Shown here piece by piece: positions 10,683 through 22,333 of a stretch of 64,000 bases of DNA. Both the position numbers and the translations under genes were made by a program. A model generated the notes under the pieces. That model did not search any database and was not told the DNA's origin. It saw only the letters and a program-made list of their open reading frames with translations. The DNA is from Sodiomyces alkalinus F11 (lineage: Eukaryota; Ascomycota; Sordariomycetes; Glomerellales; Plectosphaerellaceae). The DNA is taken from positions 2,355,619-2,419,618 of the forward strand of contig NW_021167083.1 in the NCBI RefSeq assembly GCF_003711515.1, read 5' to 3'. How positions within the stretch are numbered: the first letter of the stretch is position 1; each line of letters begins with the position of its first letter.

Positions 10683-11928
10683 ATGAACTTCTTCTGGGCT
10701 TTGTGCCTGACCGGTATTCTTCGCCGCGTGTCTGCAAGCGAAGACTGTGACTGCGGATACGCAGCGAAGGTGGGTAATTCTCGACATGTCTTCACAGACC
10801 TCATCGAGACGGACTTTGGCAAAGTAGCAAGCCTATCAAGAAATGCCGACTGGTTCAGCCCTGAGTTCAATAGAACCGGTGATCGCGTGAGGGGCCCGCT
10901 CGGCGAACAATTCAGCCGCAACAACGTCGACACGGTGGTGGAAGGGTCTGGGTCTGACCAAGCCCCAGGGCTCCGAATGTTTGTAAGAAACTCTACAGTT
11001 GACGGCATGGTCCCTGTTGCCGAAGTCGACTCAACCCGTCAGGAGATACAATGGGGTTCCTTCCGCGTGAGTATGCAGGTGCCGGATGTAGCTGGTACAT
11101 GTGCTGCTTTCTTTTGGGTGAGTTCCCCTCCGTTCTTCCACCCCGCCCTCTGCCCTTTGCCCCCTGCTTTGCTTCTTCTTCGAGGTCAACTCCACGGATA
11201 TTCTCCGTCAATATCTACAAATTGAAAGGTTTCAATTGTTGCGCTTCCTAGTCTTGCGACGGGTTGGAAACTAATCGGTACGCCTGGGCGCGCTCCAGTA
11301 TCACAACGACACCCAGGAGATTGACCTAGAATTCCTCACCAAAGAGTTCGATCCCGGAAACAACACGTTCCCTCTCAACCTCGTGGTTCACTCCCTAGAG
11401 TCTCAAGCAGATGACTATGACCCTGTCGAGGCGGGCAGTTTTGTCAAAGTCCAACTCCCGTTCAATCCGACAACAGCATTCCACGAGTACCGATTTGACT
11501 ACCTGCCCGGCAGAATCATCTTTTACGCAGATGGCGACACGATCGCTGAAATGGATGGGCCTGGCGTTCCCACAGCCGGAGGTCACTTAATTCTGCAGCA
11601 CTGGAGTAGCGGAAACCCGCTCTGGTCAGGAGGGCCTCCGACTGAAGATGCGGTCCTCAACATTCGTTATGTCAAGGCCTACTTCAATTCGTCGTCCGTG
11701 GAGCGGAGGGAGGAACTCGCACGAGGCTGCACGGATTCCGCGACCCAAAACGTATGCGACATTCCCAACGATGAGGACTTCTTCTTCAACGACCAGGATA
11801 GTGATGACCAGGGCGGTCAGAATGGCGGAGACGACGGCGGGCCGGAAGATAGCACCAACCATCTATATCCATTATCGACGTGGGGCATATTGGCTGCCAG
11901 TCTGGCAGCAACATTTTGCTACGTGTGA
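10683..11928 (+). CDS. GH16-family (concanavalin A-like) secreted glucanase-like protein, one intron, probable GPI anchor
   Basis: The only intact protein gene here. Exons 10683-11117 and 11299-11928 give about 354 residues. The start MNFF is chosen because it is followed by a short hydrophobic signal peptide ending near Ala18; an in-frame upstream ATG at 10533 would bury it. A Cys-rich CDCGY N-terminus precedes a GH16 fold. The catalytic motif EIDLEF begins seven codons into exon 2, with Glu as nucleophile, Asp assisting and Glu as acid/base. N-glycosylation sequons include NRT, NST, NDT, NNT and NSS. The C-terminus has an Asp/Gly-rich linker and then a hydrophobic tail (LSTWGILAASLAATFCYV), as in GPI-anchored cell-wall enzymes. 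It probably acts on beta-1,3(4)-glucans at the cell surface; the substrate cannot be read. Codon use is normal and RIP is absent, unlike all neighbours. Confidence 0.88.
11118..11298 (+). other. Intron of the GH16 gene
   Basis: The donor GTGAGT follows the codons for AAFFW, the acceptor is CCAG at 11295-11298, and a fungal-type branch site CTAAT lies at 11271-11275. Removing 181 nt joins AAFFW to YHNDTQEIDLEF in phase 0, which restores the conserved GH16 block. At 181 nt it is long for an ascomycete intron. Confidence 0.85.
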
Positions 11929-12073
11929 ATGACTGTCGTCACAGCAGGGATGTCATTGAAATGGCGCAATGGAGAGATAATAGGCAATGTCGGGGTGGAT
12001 TGTCGTGATGCACGTGGGACTTGGGCGTCTTGGATGGTGTCCGTACGTACGTAAACGACTAAGGTGGCTGAGG
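11929..12073. other. 3' flank of the GH16 gene
   Basis: Unique unmutated sequence between the stop codon and a copia LTR. No canonical AATAAA is seen. The transcript must end here or inside the LTR. Confidence 0.6.
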
Positions 12074-12246
12074 TGTCGCATGGGCACAGGAGCATGCCTG
12101 ACTAAGGGCTTCAGACCTCCGGGTATCAGGATATGATAAGGGTGGATATCGGGAAGGACCGGATGGGATCCAATTGATATAGTACCTATAACAGAGTCTG
12201 CAACACCTAAATTAAGGGCATAACAGACTTACACAGATATAACTTA

Positions 12247-12285
<39 letters not shown>

Positions 12286-12410
12286 GATTTCTACTTAATT
12301 AAGATTATTATATAAGTACTATTTAACGTATAATAGAGATCAGCCCGGTTTATGACGCTAAAAAAACCAAAGATGTTAATAGCTACCCTATACTTCTACT
12401 ATAAAAGTAA
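12074..12410 (+). mobile_element. Copia LTR (12074-12335) plus leader, partly RIP-free
   Basis: The LTR starts TGTCGCATGGGCACAGG and matches the other copia LTRs here. It lacks a block of roughly 22 bp present in the 9357 and 52939 copies, as does the 23152 copy. The first ~130 bp, next to the gene, keep TG and CA; the distal part is heavily mutated and includes a (TA)n run near 12250-12280. After the LTR comes AGATCAGCCCGGTTTATGA, resembling a tRNA primer-binding site and leader, shared with 23062-23151 and 52840-52938 in reverse. At about 12410 the match ends and LINE-A begins. Confidence 0.72.
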
Positions 12411-12419
12411 TTAATTCTT

Positions 12420-14400
12420 CCTATAACTTATATTAGCCGCCCTACTATTATTAGTATAGGCCACGGCGTACTATAAAAAGCCTTAATAGCCGACCTACTT
12501 CTAGGTATTACCCTAGCCTTTAGGCTTAGCGTAACGCCGCGCGACGCGACTAAAAACAGTATAACGGGTATTATTAGATAGCTAACTCCCGGATCTACTA
12601 AGCGGCACTAGGTATAGCGAAGCGGAAGGGAGATACGACCCTATAATAGTCTTAGAAGGCTACTATATTACTACCTACTATTATAGGTTAACCCCCTAAG
12701 AAAAGTTTTCGACGCTATAACTAGGAGAAAGAGGGCCTAAGCAGCCCCCCGCTATAAGGGGCGCCCTAGCCTTACTAGCCTAGGTATAGTAGTAACGGAA
12801 GGCCTCCTAGTAAACCCTAGACTCTAATAATAGTACTAACGTACCCGTTAATAATATGCCCGCTTATAACGCTAATAGAAAGAATAAAAGCTTTACTAAT
12901 AGAGCCCGGATATAAGTATAATAGATAATAGAAGAAGCTATAGCCGCCTTTAAACGCAAGGAGAATACCGTTAATATCCTAATATAGGCTATTAAATAGG
13001 GTATAAACCGGGTAAAGGAGTTACCCGAAGTCGATCTAGACTTTATAGGATAACTCGGGAATAAGTTTATAAATTTAATTAAGATAAGGGGCCCGGCCTA
13101 TATAGCCGGCGATACCGCCCTACTTATCCGGGCTACTAAGTAGCCTAATAGTATATAACCCCTAGCCGGGTAGAAAAAGCCTATTAAGTCTACTCGAACC
13201 CCCTCCGGCGTTACCCCGCCCGGGGGAGCGATATAAGCCCCTCCGAAAAAGGACCTATTACCCCTTACCCTTTTGACCCGGGAGTAGACTATTATTACGA
13301 AGAAAGTGGGGAGGAAGACTATAAGCCCGGAAGCTAAGTTGTATAAGGCTAAAACGAAGAACGACCCTAAGGTCTTCCTCTGCTACCCCGATAATATACT
13401 ACTAAAGCTCGAAGTATAAGAAGCCTTAATAGTTATCTATAAAGCTATTACCGAGACGAAATAGGTTAACGATTAGGATATTACCCTGATTAAGCGAATC
13501 TATACCGGAGTAATAATAGTCCTTAAAAATACGAAAGCGCGCTAGAAGATCCTTAATACCGGAGATACTATTATTAACGCTACCTTGGCACTACGCTTCT
13601 AGGAAGCTAAGACCTAGTATATCTACTATATCCACGAAGTTATTTATCAGATTAGCTATAATAAGGTTATAAAGGAGACGGTTACGGATAAGGCCTAATA
13701 AAGTACTAGCCTAAAACTAATATATATATAAAGGCGTACCTAATAGAGTAGAGATAGTCTTTTAAGCTAGGTAATCTTATTCTAGACTCTGCTAAGTAAT
13801 CGGTTCTATGTATTTAAAACCTTTATACTCTCTAGGCACTATAAGAATAACCGCCCTCTTATATAATACGATAAATACTAGGGATATTACTCTTAATACG
13901 CCTATAATAGTAAGCCGCGATATATTTATTAAAGATCCGCTAGGGGAGAAGACCACGAATACAGTAAGGTACGGTATATTAACTATTACGGACCTTACTA
14001 AGCGAATAGCCCGAACTACCCGGTCTGTCTAAGACGCGTTAACGGCGAGGTTATGACCCTATTAAAGACCGAACTTAGTAAGATACGGGTGAAAGGGAAC
14101 GCTAGCTATATAAAACTATAGGCTACTAAGAAAACCGCCTCTAACGCCGTGGATATTATAGTTATAGCGGCTACCGCGAATACTAGTAATAGTAATAAAA
14201 CCTAGAATAGTGTCTTGGAGAGGGAGGGAATAAAAGTAGATAAGCCTACCGATAACCCTAATAAGACTAATACCCCTAATAAACCTAGGACCCTAGCCGA
14301 GGAGGGAACCTAGGAACCGATATAATTATAGACCCTAGCTAAGAAGAAGACGGATAATAAAGATAATTAAACACCCTTAATTACTATAAATAAGAAGACT
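12420..14400 (+). pseudogene. LINE-A ORF1 relic (gag-like, CCHC knuckles)
   Basis: A read-through frame covers most of this stretch. A basic Pro-rich middle part lies near 13160-13290, followed by a conserved segment at about 13350-13700. At 13867-14030 two or three zinc-knuckle patterns are visible in which Cys is now Tyr (for example the pattern YxNY near 13985). This is the nucleic-acid-binding ORF1 of a Tad1-type LINE, expected to coat the LINE RNA. The short open frame at 13808-14032 is in another frame and is not the protein. The exact ORF1 start is not resolved. Confidence 0.65.
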
Positions 14401-14509
14401 GGTTATATAGAGCCATAGCTACGGAGAGGCGAAATGCCGGTATAAGAACCCTTATAAAAGCCCGTACCAGCGTTAATAACTACTAACCTAAAAACGAACA
14501 AACCGGAGA

Positions 14510-14970
14510 TATAACCGGTAAGAAGGCGACCGGGGTGTTATAACTCCCTGGACGGGTTTATTATATCTTTAATAGAACGTAGATAAGAACCGTTACCTGT
14601 TAAAGGCCGTATAGAGAATAGCAGATAAAGCGAAACTCGGTATACTAATACAATAAAAGCTACTAAAAGCAAACGCCCGGGTTAGGACCTTATTAAACCT
14701 GCTAGGCTATATGCAATTCCCGCCGATAAGGTTATAGCCTAGCCCTAGGGATAAGTTAAGGCTAGTATCTATATATAAGCGGGACTAAACACGTAATAGA
14801 TAGAATCTCCCTTACTAGGGTTAAGGGACCTGCTACTAGTAAAGGTAAACGGGATACACTTCCTAAATATCTATAGAGGACTATCTAGAGATCCAGATAC
14901 CTTGAGCTTATTAGTGGATTAGATTCCCACGACGAATATTATAATCGGAGGGGACTTTAATATAAGATAC
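14510..14970 (+). pseudogene. LINE-A ORF2, endonuclease N-terminal part
   Basis: This is the start of an apurinic-type (EEP) endonuclease domain. The signature GGDFN is intact at 14947-14961. The frame is cut just after it by an LTR element with a CAGGA duplication and continues at 20079. The endonuclease would nick genomic DNA to prime reverse transcription. Confidence 0.8.
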
Positions 14971-14975
14971 CAGGA
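14971..14975 (+). repeat. Target-site duplication of LTR element 3, left copy
   Basis: CAGGA here and at 20074-20078, exactly flanking the element. Joining the flanks restores the LINE-A endonuclease frame. Confidence 0.9.
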
Positions 14976-15315
14976 TATTAAAGATATCCTTATATAGAAT
15001 GGCATAATAGTGAGTAACCGAAACGTTCTAAGTGAATAGTGGTTTGTCTATAGGTAATAGGTCTTAAAGTCTTAGATTATTCGTTACCCGCCTTTAGAAA
15101 GACGTCCCTGGAGCGCTCCTTTTATAGCTATCCGAGGTCTAACTGGAATCCTCCTATCTATCCCGCCTAACTCCCTTAATATAAGACTATTATACCTAAT
15201 ATCTGAATCCTTAACCTCCTATTAACTCCTAGTAGTTCTATATCTAACGTCCTATAGCCTAATATCTAGGAATCTGGATATAGCCTCGGCCCTTTTAGGT
15301 CATGGCGATATCCCT

Positions 15316-15722
15316 TAATACTCCCTAGATTCTACCGGGAATACCAGGGCGTACCACGGACGTACCACGGGCGTACTATAGCTTATGCCATAGCACCTAT
15401 AGGGTATACTATAGGTACCTTTAGGGTATACTATAGGTACCTTTAGGGTATACTATAGATACCTTTAGGGTATACTATAGCTTCCCTAGGATATAATTAG
15501 TGAATACCGGGGAATCCCCCGTGTTCCTATACGTAGAAGCCGAGGATTCTACGGGGAAACCCCGTGGATACATAAGTCCCGGGGGCGTGCGCCCCCTTAG
15601 CTTAGAGAAGATATCTTTATTACACCCTATTTTCTATACCTAAAGGTCGTTATTTCGAACCCTAGAAGCCCTAGGTCCGATAGTACTGGCTGGCCAGAGA
15701 TATACCTGGATAGGGTATATTA
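15316..15722 (+). mobile_element. Solo LTR-like S element inside the 5' LTR of element 3
   Basis: A 407-bp insertion flanked by TCCCT at 15311-15315 and 15723-15727. The empty site is visible in the 3' LTR near 19720. S-family copies also occur at 53226-53618 and 58258-58650, with ends of the type TRATA and TATYA. The size, ends and 5-bp duplication fit a solo LTR; no internal S region was identified. Confidence 0.82.
15401..15480 (+). repeat. 22-bp tandem repeat in the S element
   Basis: About 3.6 copies of a unit beginning AGGGTATACTATAGGTACC. Other S copies carry a single or diverged unit here, so the array expanded in this copy. Confidence 0.88.
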
Positions 15723-16077
15723 TCCCTCGTGGTTAGTATCCCTTAGCTATATAATAGCGATACTATAGCGATAACCTATTAATTCTTGGTATATCTGCTA
15801 TTAGATAGGCCTTTCTAGGCTATAGATATACGTCTTATAGATACTATCCCTTAGCTATATAATAGCGATAGTCTAGCGACGATCTATTAATTCTAAGTCT
15901 GTCTGCTACTAGATAGGCCTTTTTAGGTCGTGAATATAAGTCTCGTGGATACTATCCCTTAGCTATACTATCGAGATAGTACTATATTAATAACCGGTTA
16001 GTCTGTGATATATCTGCTATTATTAACCCGATAAGCTAAGTATATCTTATTATCCCTTTCTTACTATATCCGTGATA

Positions 16078-16859
16078 TAATACCCCTCCGTAAAGCGTCT
16101 ATCCATAGGCGGCTATTGGATAAAGTGGTAGGCTGGTGACTATAATAGGTGTAATAATCTATTATAGGCTATATAGTATTTAGTTAACGAATAGTTTATT
16201 CACGAATAATAGTATTCCTTTAGAGATATGAACCTATCGTGGGTTAGTAGTTATCCCGTTATAAAGTAACTAAAAGGTATTTAGTTTAATATCTTTTATT
16301 AATTTATTCTCTTAACTAAGACTATTACTTATATTTTCAATAATTATAGGGCTTTATTAGTTAGATAGTCTATAGATAATAGCCTGTTAGTAACTATCGT
16401 ATAGGTAGTTAATACCTTAGCCCCTATTATTCTATGAATATAGTAACTCGGTCAGGTAAGTGCTCGTACCTATTACTTAATAAGATAAAATAGAAGCCAC
16501 GGCGGCCTTATAGGCCGTAGATATTATTCTATGCCTTTTAAAGTCTTATAATCCTCTTCCTATTCTTCTTAGACTATTATAATAGCCTTAGTTTTTAGGT
16601 TATAGCAGGTAAGTTAAATCCCGGCTATAACGCTATTAATCTTCCGTTACTCTAAGCGTTAACGAAGATTAATATCTTTACGTTCCTCGGTTATAAACTC
16701 CACGTTATATACGTTATTAATAGTTAGATATAGGCTAACACCTATTAGGGATAGCCCTAGTTAATTAATTCTCTTTTCCTAATAATAAAATTCCTTCTAT
16801 AAGGCTTCCTTACCTTCCCTATGCTTTTACCTTTATTAGGAGACTAACAATCTAATAGC
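16078..16859. other. Element 3 leader region, no gene recognised
   Basis: This lies between the 5' LTR and the long ORF. It is RIP-mutated and no convincing frame is visible. A primer-binding site next to 16078 could not be identified because of the mutation load. Confidence 0.5.
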
Positions 16860-19350
16860 TCGCTATTCATTCGTTGATATATATTCTAAAGCGGCTCCGG
16901 AGAATACTACCGCTATTAGCGCTAGTAGTAGTGCCCCGGCTACGCCGGGTAGTAAGCGAAAGGCTAGGGGTACCGCTAAGAGGGCCCCGAAGTGCGCGAA
17001 GACTACCGGTAATAGGGGTGTTACTGTTAGCGGTAGTAGTAGTGGTATAACTCCGTTACCGGCCGCTTCTTCAGGGACTAATAATAATTCTACTACCTCT
17101 ATTACTAGTACGCCTAAGACTATACTAATGCTAGCTCCGACTATAGCTCCCCTAACCGCGCCTTTAACCGCCCTACCCACTATTCTAATAACGCCTAGTA
17201 GTCCCGTAACTACTCCTTAGTCCGTTATTCGTGGGGATATAAAGGATATAGGCTATAGCGGTTCTTTACGGGAACTATACGATCGTTACGCCCGGTACTA
17301 GTATTCTATATAACCTAAATATAACGTCGACCTTTTATAAGGCTTATCGGTGGTTAGTATTAAAATAGCAATTAACTCCCGTACGGTCTTCTTTAATTAC
17401 TTCCTTAAATGAACTAAAGCTAATTGGTATTATTTAATTCGATATACTTAGCTACTATCTTATTAGTTAATAGTTAGATTAACTACGGAAAGCTATAGTC
17501 GGCCGAGGATAATTCGCGGCCCCTTAGGGTTAAGGTCTAAGACGTGGAATTCGGTCCGGCGTATCTTAATCCGCCCCTAACCATCAGTTAACCCTAGAAG
17601 GCTAGGTATTATTCTATACGTTAATAAAGTCCTATCCTTTACTAATCAGAAAACCTAGTATAAAGGTCTATCTAATCCCTATCCTTCCTATAAGGTAAAT
17701 CGATCCACGATATCTATATCCGCTCCTTTATGAAAGATAGCCGTGGTATAAACCTACCGCCCGCCTTACCTTAACGCTAGAGGAGCTTTAATTAGCCTAT
17801 AACCCGAGGGCTTAGTATAAGGCGGGGCGTTTTCCTATTACTAAGACTAGTTATTAGATTCGGTATAACTAATATTCGACCGTGTACCGGCTATAGGTTA
17901 TCGGTTTAGGTTCGAGCTAAAGGTATTTAAACCGCTATTACTATCTTTTAGTTCCGGGTAATTATTACGAAGATATCCCTTTTAGTAATAGTAGTAGCAC
18001 GCTATATCCGCTAAATAGCGCCTTTTCGGCTAGTTTGGGGTCGTCTTTTATCTAGCGGAGGTCTCCGGATCTTCCGGGGAAGGGCTTCTCTTTAAACTAT
18101 TACCGGCTTAGTTTATAGCTACCGAATAGTTAGACCGCCGCGATTATAAAGCCGATACCTTATCCTTATCTTCCACTATATCTTTATTTCGAAGTAGATT
18201 AGCCTTATACAGTATTAAGTGAAGTTCGGTATAAGTTTTAGGTAATCCCTTAGCGATTTTATAATCGCGAATAGGCCGCTATAGCTTAATACTTATAAGC
18301 TATATACGCTAGTTATCTTTAATAGGTATAGGGATCTTATTAAAGAATCGATTAATCCGCTTAAGAAAGTATTTATATTTCTCCTTATCTCTCTGCTTAG
18401 TGGAGTTACTACATAGTTAGTCTGCGGCGGTTAATATACGGGTATTATCGTCGGCGATCTACCCTAAGAGGAAGTTCTTTATTTCCTACTAAGTCGCTAT
18501 AGTAGCTTTAGGCGTAGTAATTAACCGTTATTAGACACGCCACCGCGACCTAATAGTCTAAGGGAGAGCGTTACTAGCGAAATAGACTTTCGTCTTATCA
18601 CTCTGGAAATTACTAGAATTAAGGTAAAAACGTTCCTCTAAATCTTTAATAAACGTCTTATATTAATCCTAGGATTAGCTATCCCTATTTAGGGATAGGG
18701 TAGTCTATCTTAGCCTAGTTATTACGGGTTAGCTATTAATTACCCGGGGCTTATAGTATATCCGCGGCGTTATTACTATCCCGTAAAGCTTAGAGTTATC
18801 CGGCTAGGTAGTATCGCTCTTAGTCTAACTTAAAAGCCTCGACCTATTTTTATACCTATTCTACTATTAAAAGGCTAACGCCTATAGCAGTATTAGGGGG
18901 GTGACCTCTAGTATCCGATACCGGTCGGGCGGGTCTATTTACCAATAATCCTTAATAAGGCGGAACCTATAGCTATACTGTTTATAGCTAGTCGGTAGTT
19001 ATTTCCGCGGTAGAGGTCTATAAGGTTAGCTTGAAAGAGATAGGTATTATAGATAGTGTCCATTCTATAGTGCTTAGGGTCCTAGTTCCTAGAGCTATAC
19101 CGATAAGTGCCTTAGTACTATTACCTATAGTAAGGTAAGGGTTAGCTACTTACTATTAAGGTACGTTACCTTACTCGGCGCATAGCTTATTCTGCTTTTG
19201 CCGCTACGGCTAAGGATTAACCTTATTATTACGGCTAGACTCGGTATCTTTTATCTTAAACTCGGGGAGTAATTAGTACGGTGACGATATACCGAGAATA
19301 ACTAATTAGTTCTCCGCTTAGGTAGCTAGGACAGAAAGTTTATACCGGTT
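16860..19350 (+). pseudogene. Unidentified ~830-codon ORF of LTR element 3
   Basis: One plus-strand frame runs through the whole stretch, interrupted almost only by TAA and TAG at plausible Gln positions. The N-terminal ~110 residues are rich in Ser, Thr, Ala and Pro with a basic nuclear-localisation-like patch (KRKARGTAKRAPK, near 16970-17010). The rest is a mixed-composition globular-looking protein. I see no zinc knuckle, protease, RT or integrase motif. It may be a highly diverged Gag or a captured host gene. The antisense open frame at 16863-17180 is its low-complexity shadow. Confidence 0.5.
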
Positions 19351-19383
19351 TATATACCTAGATAAAGTAAAGAACGAATAAAA

Positions 19384-20073
19384 TATTAATGGTATCCTTA
19401 TATAGAGTAGTATAATAGTAAGTAACCCCAATATTCTAAGTAAATAGTAGTTTATTTATAGGTAATAGGTCTTAAAGTCTTAGATTATTTATTACCCGCC
19501 TTTAGAAAGAGGTCCCTGGGTCGCTCCTTTTATAGCTATCCGGCGTTTAACTAGATTCCTCCTATCTATCCCCGCCTAACTCCCTTAATATAAGACTATT
19601 ATACCTGATATCTTAATCCTTAATCTCCTATTAACTATAAGTGGTTCTATATCTAACCTCCTATAGCCTGATATCTAGGAATCTAGATATAGCCTTAGCC
19701 CTTTTAGACCGTGGCGATATTCCTTATAGTTACTATCTCTTAGATATATAATAGCGATACTATAGCGATAACCTATTAATTCTAGGTGTATCTACTATTA
19801 GATACGCCCTTCTAGATCGTGGATATACGGCTTATAGATACTATCCCTGAGCTATATAATAGCGATACTCTAGCGACGACTTATTAATTCTAGGTATACC
19901 TATTACTAGATAGGCCCGTCTAAGTCGTGGGATAAGTCTTATAGATACTATTCCTTAGCTATGCTATTAAGATAGTGCCGTATTAATAACCGGTTAGTCC
20001 GTGATATGTCTGCTATTATTGACCCGATAAGCTGAGTATATCTTATCGTCCCTTTCTTAGTATGTCCGTGACA
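19384..20073 (+). repeat. LTR element 3, 3' LTR
   Basis: 690 bp without the S insertion, preceded by a purine-rich tract at 19360-19383 and followed by CAGGA at 20074-20078. Confidence 0.9.
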
Positions 20074-20078
20074 CAGGA

Positions 20079-21028
20079 CTAGGAGCCGAGAGCCCTTTAG
20101 ACTATAGGTAGGAGAGAGGAGATCGCTAACTAGATAGAAGGGCACGGGCTCTACGTATAGAATATACCCGGGAAAACGCCTTATAGCCGAGGAGGATACT
20201 AGATAGTTATAAACCTAAATATTCTCTACGGCCTCGTATACTAATATTAAGGTAACGGATAAGGCTAGCGTACCAGCCTATTATTACCCTCTTTTAAGAT
20301 AGGTTCGTACTATATACATTAATATAAAGAATAACCCGATTGAACCTACTCGTTTTGGTATCGTAGAAGACACGGATAAGTAAGTAGCGATTAAGAGAGA
20401 AGTCTAGGAGAACTTATAACTTCTTACTCTACTAGCGGGATATAAGGCATCGGACCCCGTATACCTAGACTAATAGGCCTAGCACGTAACCGAGGTTATT
20501 ATAAGCCTGTTATACTGCCTAGGTATATTATCCTATAGCCTAGTAAGGAAGGGATAATTATTGTGGAATAATAAGTATAAGGACGCTTACTAAGAAGCGA
20601 TATATTATAGACATTATAGCCTGAGTAATACCGAGGTAAAGGCTACCTTCTAGAAGATAGTATAACGGGTTAGTACGGAATACTAGAATAAACGGACTAA
20701 CGGGGAAAAGAATACCGAAGAACTTTATAAGGTAATCGGATAGTATAAGCTAAGGGAGGGGCTAACCCCTCCTCTAATCGTTCAAGATAATGTAGGATAT
20801 TTCGATGATATATAAAAGATAGCCCTTCTATATAGAACTAAACTAGCTTAGAAGCCAGATATCGATAATCTAAAAGACCTATAGAACTACCCGGTAGCTT
20901 AGTTATAATCTATCTCGGAGGATAGCCTAGTCCTAAGAGATAAGGTATGTTATACAGTAAAGGTCTTTATAACCGCCCCTGGCGGGGATACCGTTTTTAT
21001 CCCTTTTTTACGGCTAGTATAGCCGGAA
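20079..21028 (+). pseudogene. LINE-A ORF2, rest of endonuclease and linker to RT
   Basis: It continues GGDFN from 14961 after removal of element 3. The frame shows an NIPGK segment near 20165 and later a pre-RT segment with APGGD near 20985 leading to LRLVWPE (Tad1-type spacing). It is interrupted at 21028 by LINE-B, and the next codons are at 22334. Confidence 0.75.
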
Positions 21029-22325
21029 TGTGTTTTTTTTTTATTCATTTCGCGCATACAGCCCTAAAGCTATGGCGCGGCGCCTTTTGCCCTATAGGCT
21101 CGAGGCTAGAATAAACTATAGTAAGGAGTGGAGTAGTAATAAATAAAGGAAATCCTCCGTAATAGTCTGCCTAATATACCGAAAAACAGGTAAAAAACCA
21201 AAACAGAAAACTAGACCGTAGGATCCGAGGTTTACGCCCTATACCACTCCGCCGAGGCTACTTTAGTAGCTAAAAGATAGGCCTCTAAGGCCTGTATACC
21301 TCTTTTAGTACCGAATAATAGTGGTAGGGATAGCGGTAGGCCAGCTAGGGCTTCCCGCAGGGCTTTTCGTTCGTTTTTATAAAAAGGGTAAGAAAGGATA
21401 GGTGGGCTATATCCTGTATAGAGGAGCCGGGACAGGAATAGTAGTCGGTAGCGCTATTTCGGGCCCTTTTCTAGTGGGATTTTAGGTATCCGAAGCCGGT
21501 TTTTAACTAAGTAAAAGCCGACTTTACCTACGTAGGGCCCTGTATCGGCAGTGATAGTGGTTTTCGGGAAAAGCGGAGGTTATCTCGGACTAGGCGGCTA
21601 TAAAGGCGGCCTAAACACACCGATTTACCCCTTTTCTCCGCCTCTTCCTCTTCATTCTATAAAGCCTTCTAGTCTCGAACTAGGGCCTTATTAACCCGAC
21701 GCTTTAAGTGACTAAGGGTAACTAAGCTAACAGATTTAGCAGCTTTTTTAGGGTGTAACGCCTATTTAGCTGCCTTATCCGCTAGTCCGTTCCCGTTTAT
21801 CCCTATATACGAAGGGCACCACCACACCGAGATAGAAGTGCCCTGTTATTTTTGCTGTAGGATAAGGGTCTTAGCCTTTATAGCCCACTAAGTGGAGCGC
21901 TAAAGCTTCTAAATGGCCGCCTGTGAATCGCTAAAAATATAGCACTCTAGGGGCCTAGGCGACTACTCTAGGGTAATCTGAAGGGCCTGAAGAATAGCGT
22001 ATAATTCGGCGTCGGCGACCTCGGCAGAGTTCCCTAGGTTATAGCCTATAGCTCTACAGGGTCTGCCGGTATTAGCTAACTGTATCATAGCAGCTATAGC
22101 CTGCGTAGGCCCTGTAGGAGGCCTTATAGGGTGGCCTAGGGAGCCGTCGGTATAGAAAACAGAGGCCCACTTGCCTAAGGATTGTTGTATATCGTTAAGG
22201 GCTTCGAGGTGGGCTGTTTTTGGGTATTAGGTGCCGGAGTCGGTGTTTTTCGCGGTTATAGGCTATTCTTTTAAGGGAAAAAAGGGTCTAAGGTCTGCTA
22301 TAGGTTCGGAGGCCCAGGGGGCCTT
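21029..22325 (-). mobile_element. LINE-B: 5'-truncated Tad1-type LINE
   Basis: A 1.3-kb reverse-strand copy with the LINE tail at the left end. A poly-T run at 21033-21042 is the complement of the poly-A tail. It covers the 3' UTR, ORF2 C-terminus and RNase H; FYTDGS is readable in reverse at 22144-22161. It is flanked by a 9-bp duplication TAGCCGGAA at 21020-21028 and 22325-22333, so it is a bona fide truncated insertion by target-primed reverse transcription. Confidence 0.85.
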
Positions 22326-22333
22326 AGCCGGAA

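Larger units (their letters stand above)
14976..16077 (+). repeat. LTR element 3, 5' LTR (interrupted)
   Basis: It pairs with 19384-20073. Homology runs 14976-15315, breaks for the solo S LTR, and resumes 15723-16077. Confidence 0.88.
14976..20073 (+). mobile_element. LTR element 3: long LTRs, one long unidentified ORF, no RT seen
   Basis: 5.1 kb inserted in the LINE-A endonuclease. The LTRs are 690 bp (3' copy) and 1102 bp (5' copy, which holds a 407-bp insertion). The ends read TATTA and GTGACA, that is TG and CA with RIP. A purine-rich primer-like tract precedes the 3' LTR at 19360-19383. The internal 3.3 kb shows a long plus-strand frame but none of the RT, RNase H or integrase motifs that are easy to see in the other elements here. 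This suggests a non-autonomous LTR element mobilised in trans. Confidence 0.82.

Noticed and set aside
10476..11008. Minus-strand open frames opposite the GH16 gene
   Set aside because: They overlap exon 1 of a gene with clear GH16 features, signal peptide and splice sites, and have no recognisable content of their own.
12074..12450. A chimeric LINE using a copia LTR as its 5' end, because LTR plus the same following sequence occurs three times
   Set aside because: The shared sequence after the LTR is better explained as the copia primer-binding site, leader and gag start. At 52315-52938 it joins the copia-2 gag frame once LINE-E is removed.
16863..17180. A 105-codon minus-strand hydrophobic protein
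   Set aside because: It is the complement of the Ser/Thr/Ala-rich start of the plus-strand ORF of element 3, which explains its Val/Leu richness and lack of stops.
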